64,000 nt of DNA. It comes from Moritella dasanensis ArB 0140 (lineage in GTDB: Bacteria; Pseudomonadota; Gammaproteobacteria; Enterobacterales; Moritellaceae). The DNA lies in the NCBI RefSeq assembly GCF_000276805.1, contig NZ_AKXQ01000003.1, positions 124,001 to 188,000 on the forward strand. The letters run 5' to 3'. Within the stretch, counting starts at the first letter, position 1. Every line of letters begins with the position of its first letter. The position numbers and the translations under genes are program-made. Below the pieces are notes generated by a model. It searched no databases and was not told the DNA's origin. It saw only the letters and a list, made by a program, of their open reading frames with translations. Below, piece by piece: positions 63,880-64,000 of the stretch.

Positions 63880-63917
63880 ACGTTGTGAGCGCTACACTGA
63901 TGTAGCAATCACAACGT
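63880..63917. repeat. Large hairpin downstream of cinA
   Basis: ACGTTGTGA (63880-63888) pairs with TCACAACGT (63909-63917), and the inner GCTACA/TGTAGC pair as well, leaving only a two-base mismatch on each side and a CTGA loop. There is no T-run on either strand. It lies 40 bases past cinA. Confidence 0.8.
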
Positions 63918-63938
63918 GTTCTATTCTGGCTTTGATTA

Positions 63939-64000
63939 CTACCATTTCTGTTTTGGTTGAAACAGTAAGTCTAGCTCGTTCTTCTCATCTTCTTTTTCTT
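63939..64000 (-). CDS. Possible C-terminal tail of a gene entering from the right
   Basis: On the minus strand a frame is open from the window edge to a TAG at 63939-63941 and encodes a charged 19-residue tail ending LLFQPKQKW. A convergent neighbour past the hairpin would be natural, but 20 open codons can occur by chance and no family is recognisable. Confidence 0.25.
   Translation of the reverse strand, partial: EKEDEKNELDLLFQPKQKW

Overview
The window reads as chromosome from a marine gammaproteobacterium in the Vibrio/Shewanella/Moritella range. The inference rests on moderately AT-rich DNA, HexR next to pykA, a PsrA-type regulator in front of an acyl-CoA dehydrogenase, NorR/NorVW, a sortase-associated PdsO protein, and a polar-type flagellar block in the order flgN-flgM-flgA / cheV-cheR-flgB...L / flagellins-flaG-fliD-fliS. 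Moritella is my best guess, but no phylogenetic marker was compared. I see no tRNA, rRNA, CRISPR, IS element, integrase or prophage gene.

Region 1 (1-8.15 kb) is cell envelope: the 3' end of a YheT-type hydrolase, a universal stress protein, a PdsO-like OmpA protein, a lipoprotein with a metallo-beta-lactamase fold, and a tightly spaced pair encoding an FadL-like outer-membrane barrel and a 1014-residue lipoprotein with Ig-like repeats. A strong two-way terminator closes it. Region 2 (8.17-13.1 kb) is a nitric oxide detoxification island: divergent norR and norVW, three GT-N7-AC operators and a sigma-54 promoter between them, then a YeaR-like DUF1971 gene.

Region 3 (13.1-26 kb) is mixed: M32 carboxypeptidase, SDR oxidoreductase, a secreted amidohydrolase / OprB-like porin / AraC regulator cluster, DUF2333, a small unknown protein, a GlpR-like regulator beside a ParA ATPase, hemF, a large MscS-type channel and a YqaE/Pmp3 micro-protein. 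Region 4 (26-37.7 kb) is central metabolism: nudL and pabB, class I fumarase, psrA and fadE, pykA and hexR, sdaA.

Region 5 (37.7-61.3 kb) is the flagellar block. FlgN/FlgM/FlgA point left; CheV/CheR, the rod, hook and ring genes, hook-associated proteins, three short flagellins, FlaG, FliD, FliS, a FliT-like chaperone and a Maf-type flagellin glycosyltransferase point right. Promoter sequences show the hierarchy: sigma-54 elements before flgA, flgB, flgF, flgI and flagellins 1 and 2; sigma-28 elements before flgM and flagellin 3. Region 6 (61.3-64 kb) holds a Bcr/CflA-type exporter overlapping cinA, a long hairpin, and perhaps the tail of another gene.

I found no clearly new multi-gene system. 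The least explained items are the barrel/Ig-lipoprotein pair, the porin/amidohydrolase cluster, the orphan PdsO, the GlpR-like/ParA pair, and several intergenic repeats and palindromes.
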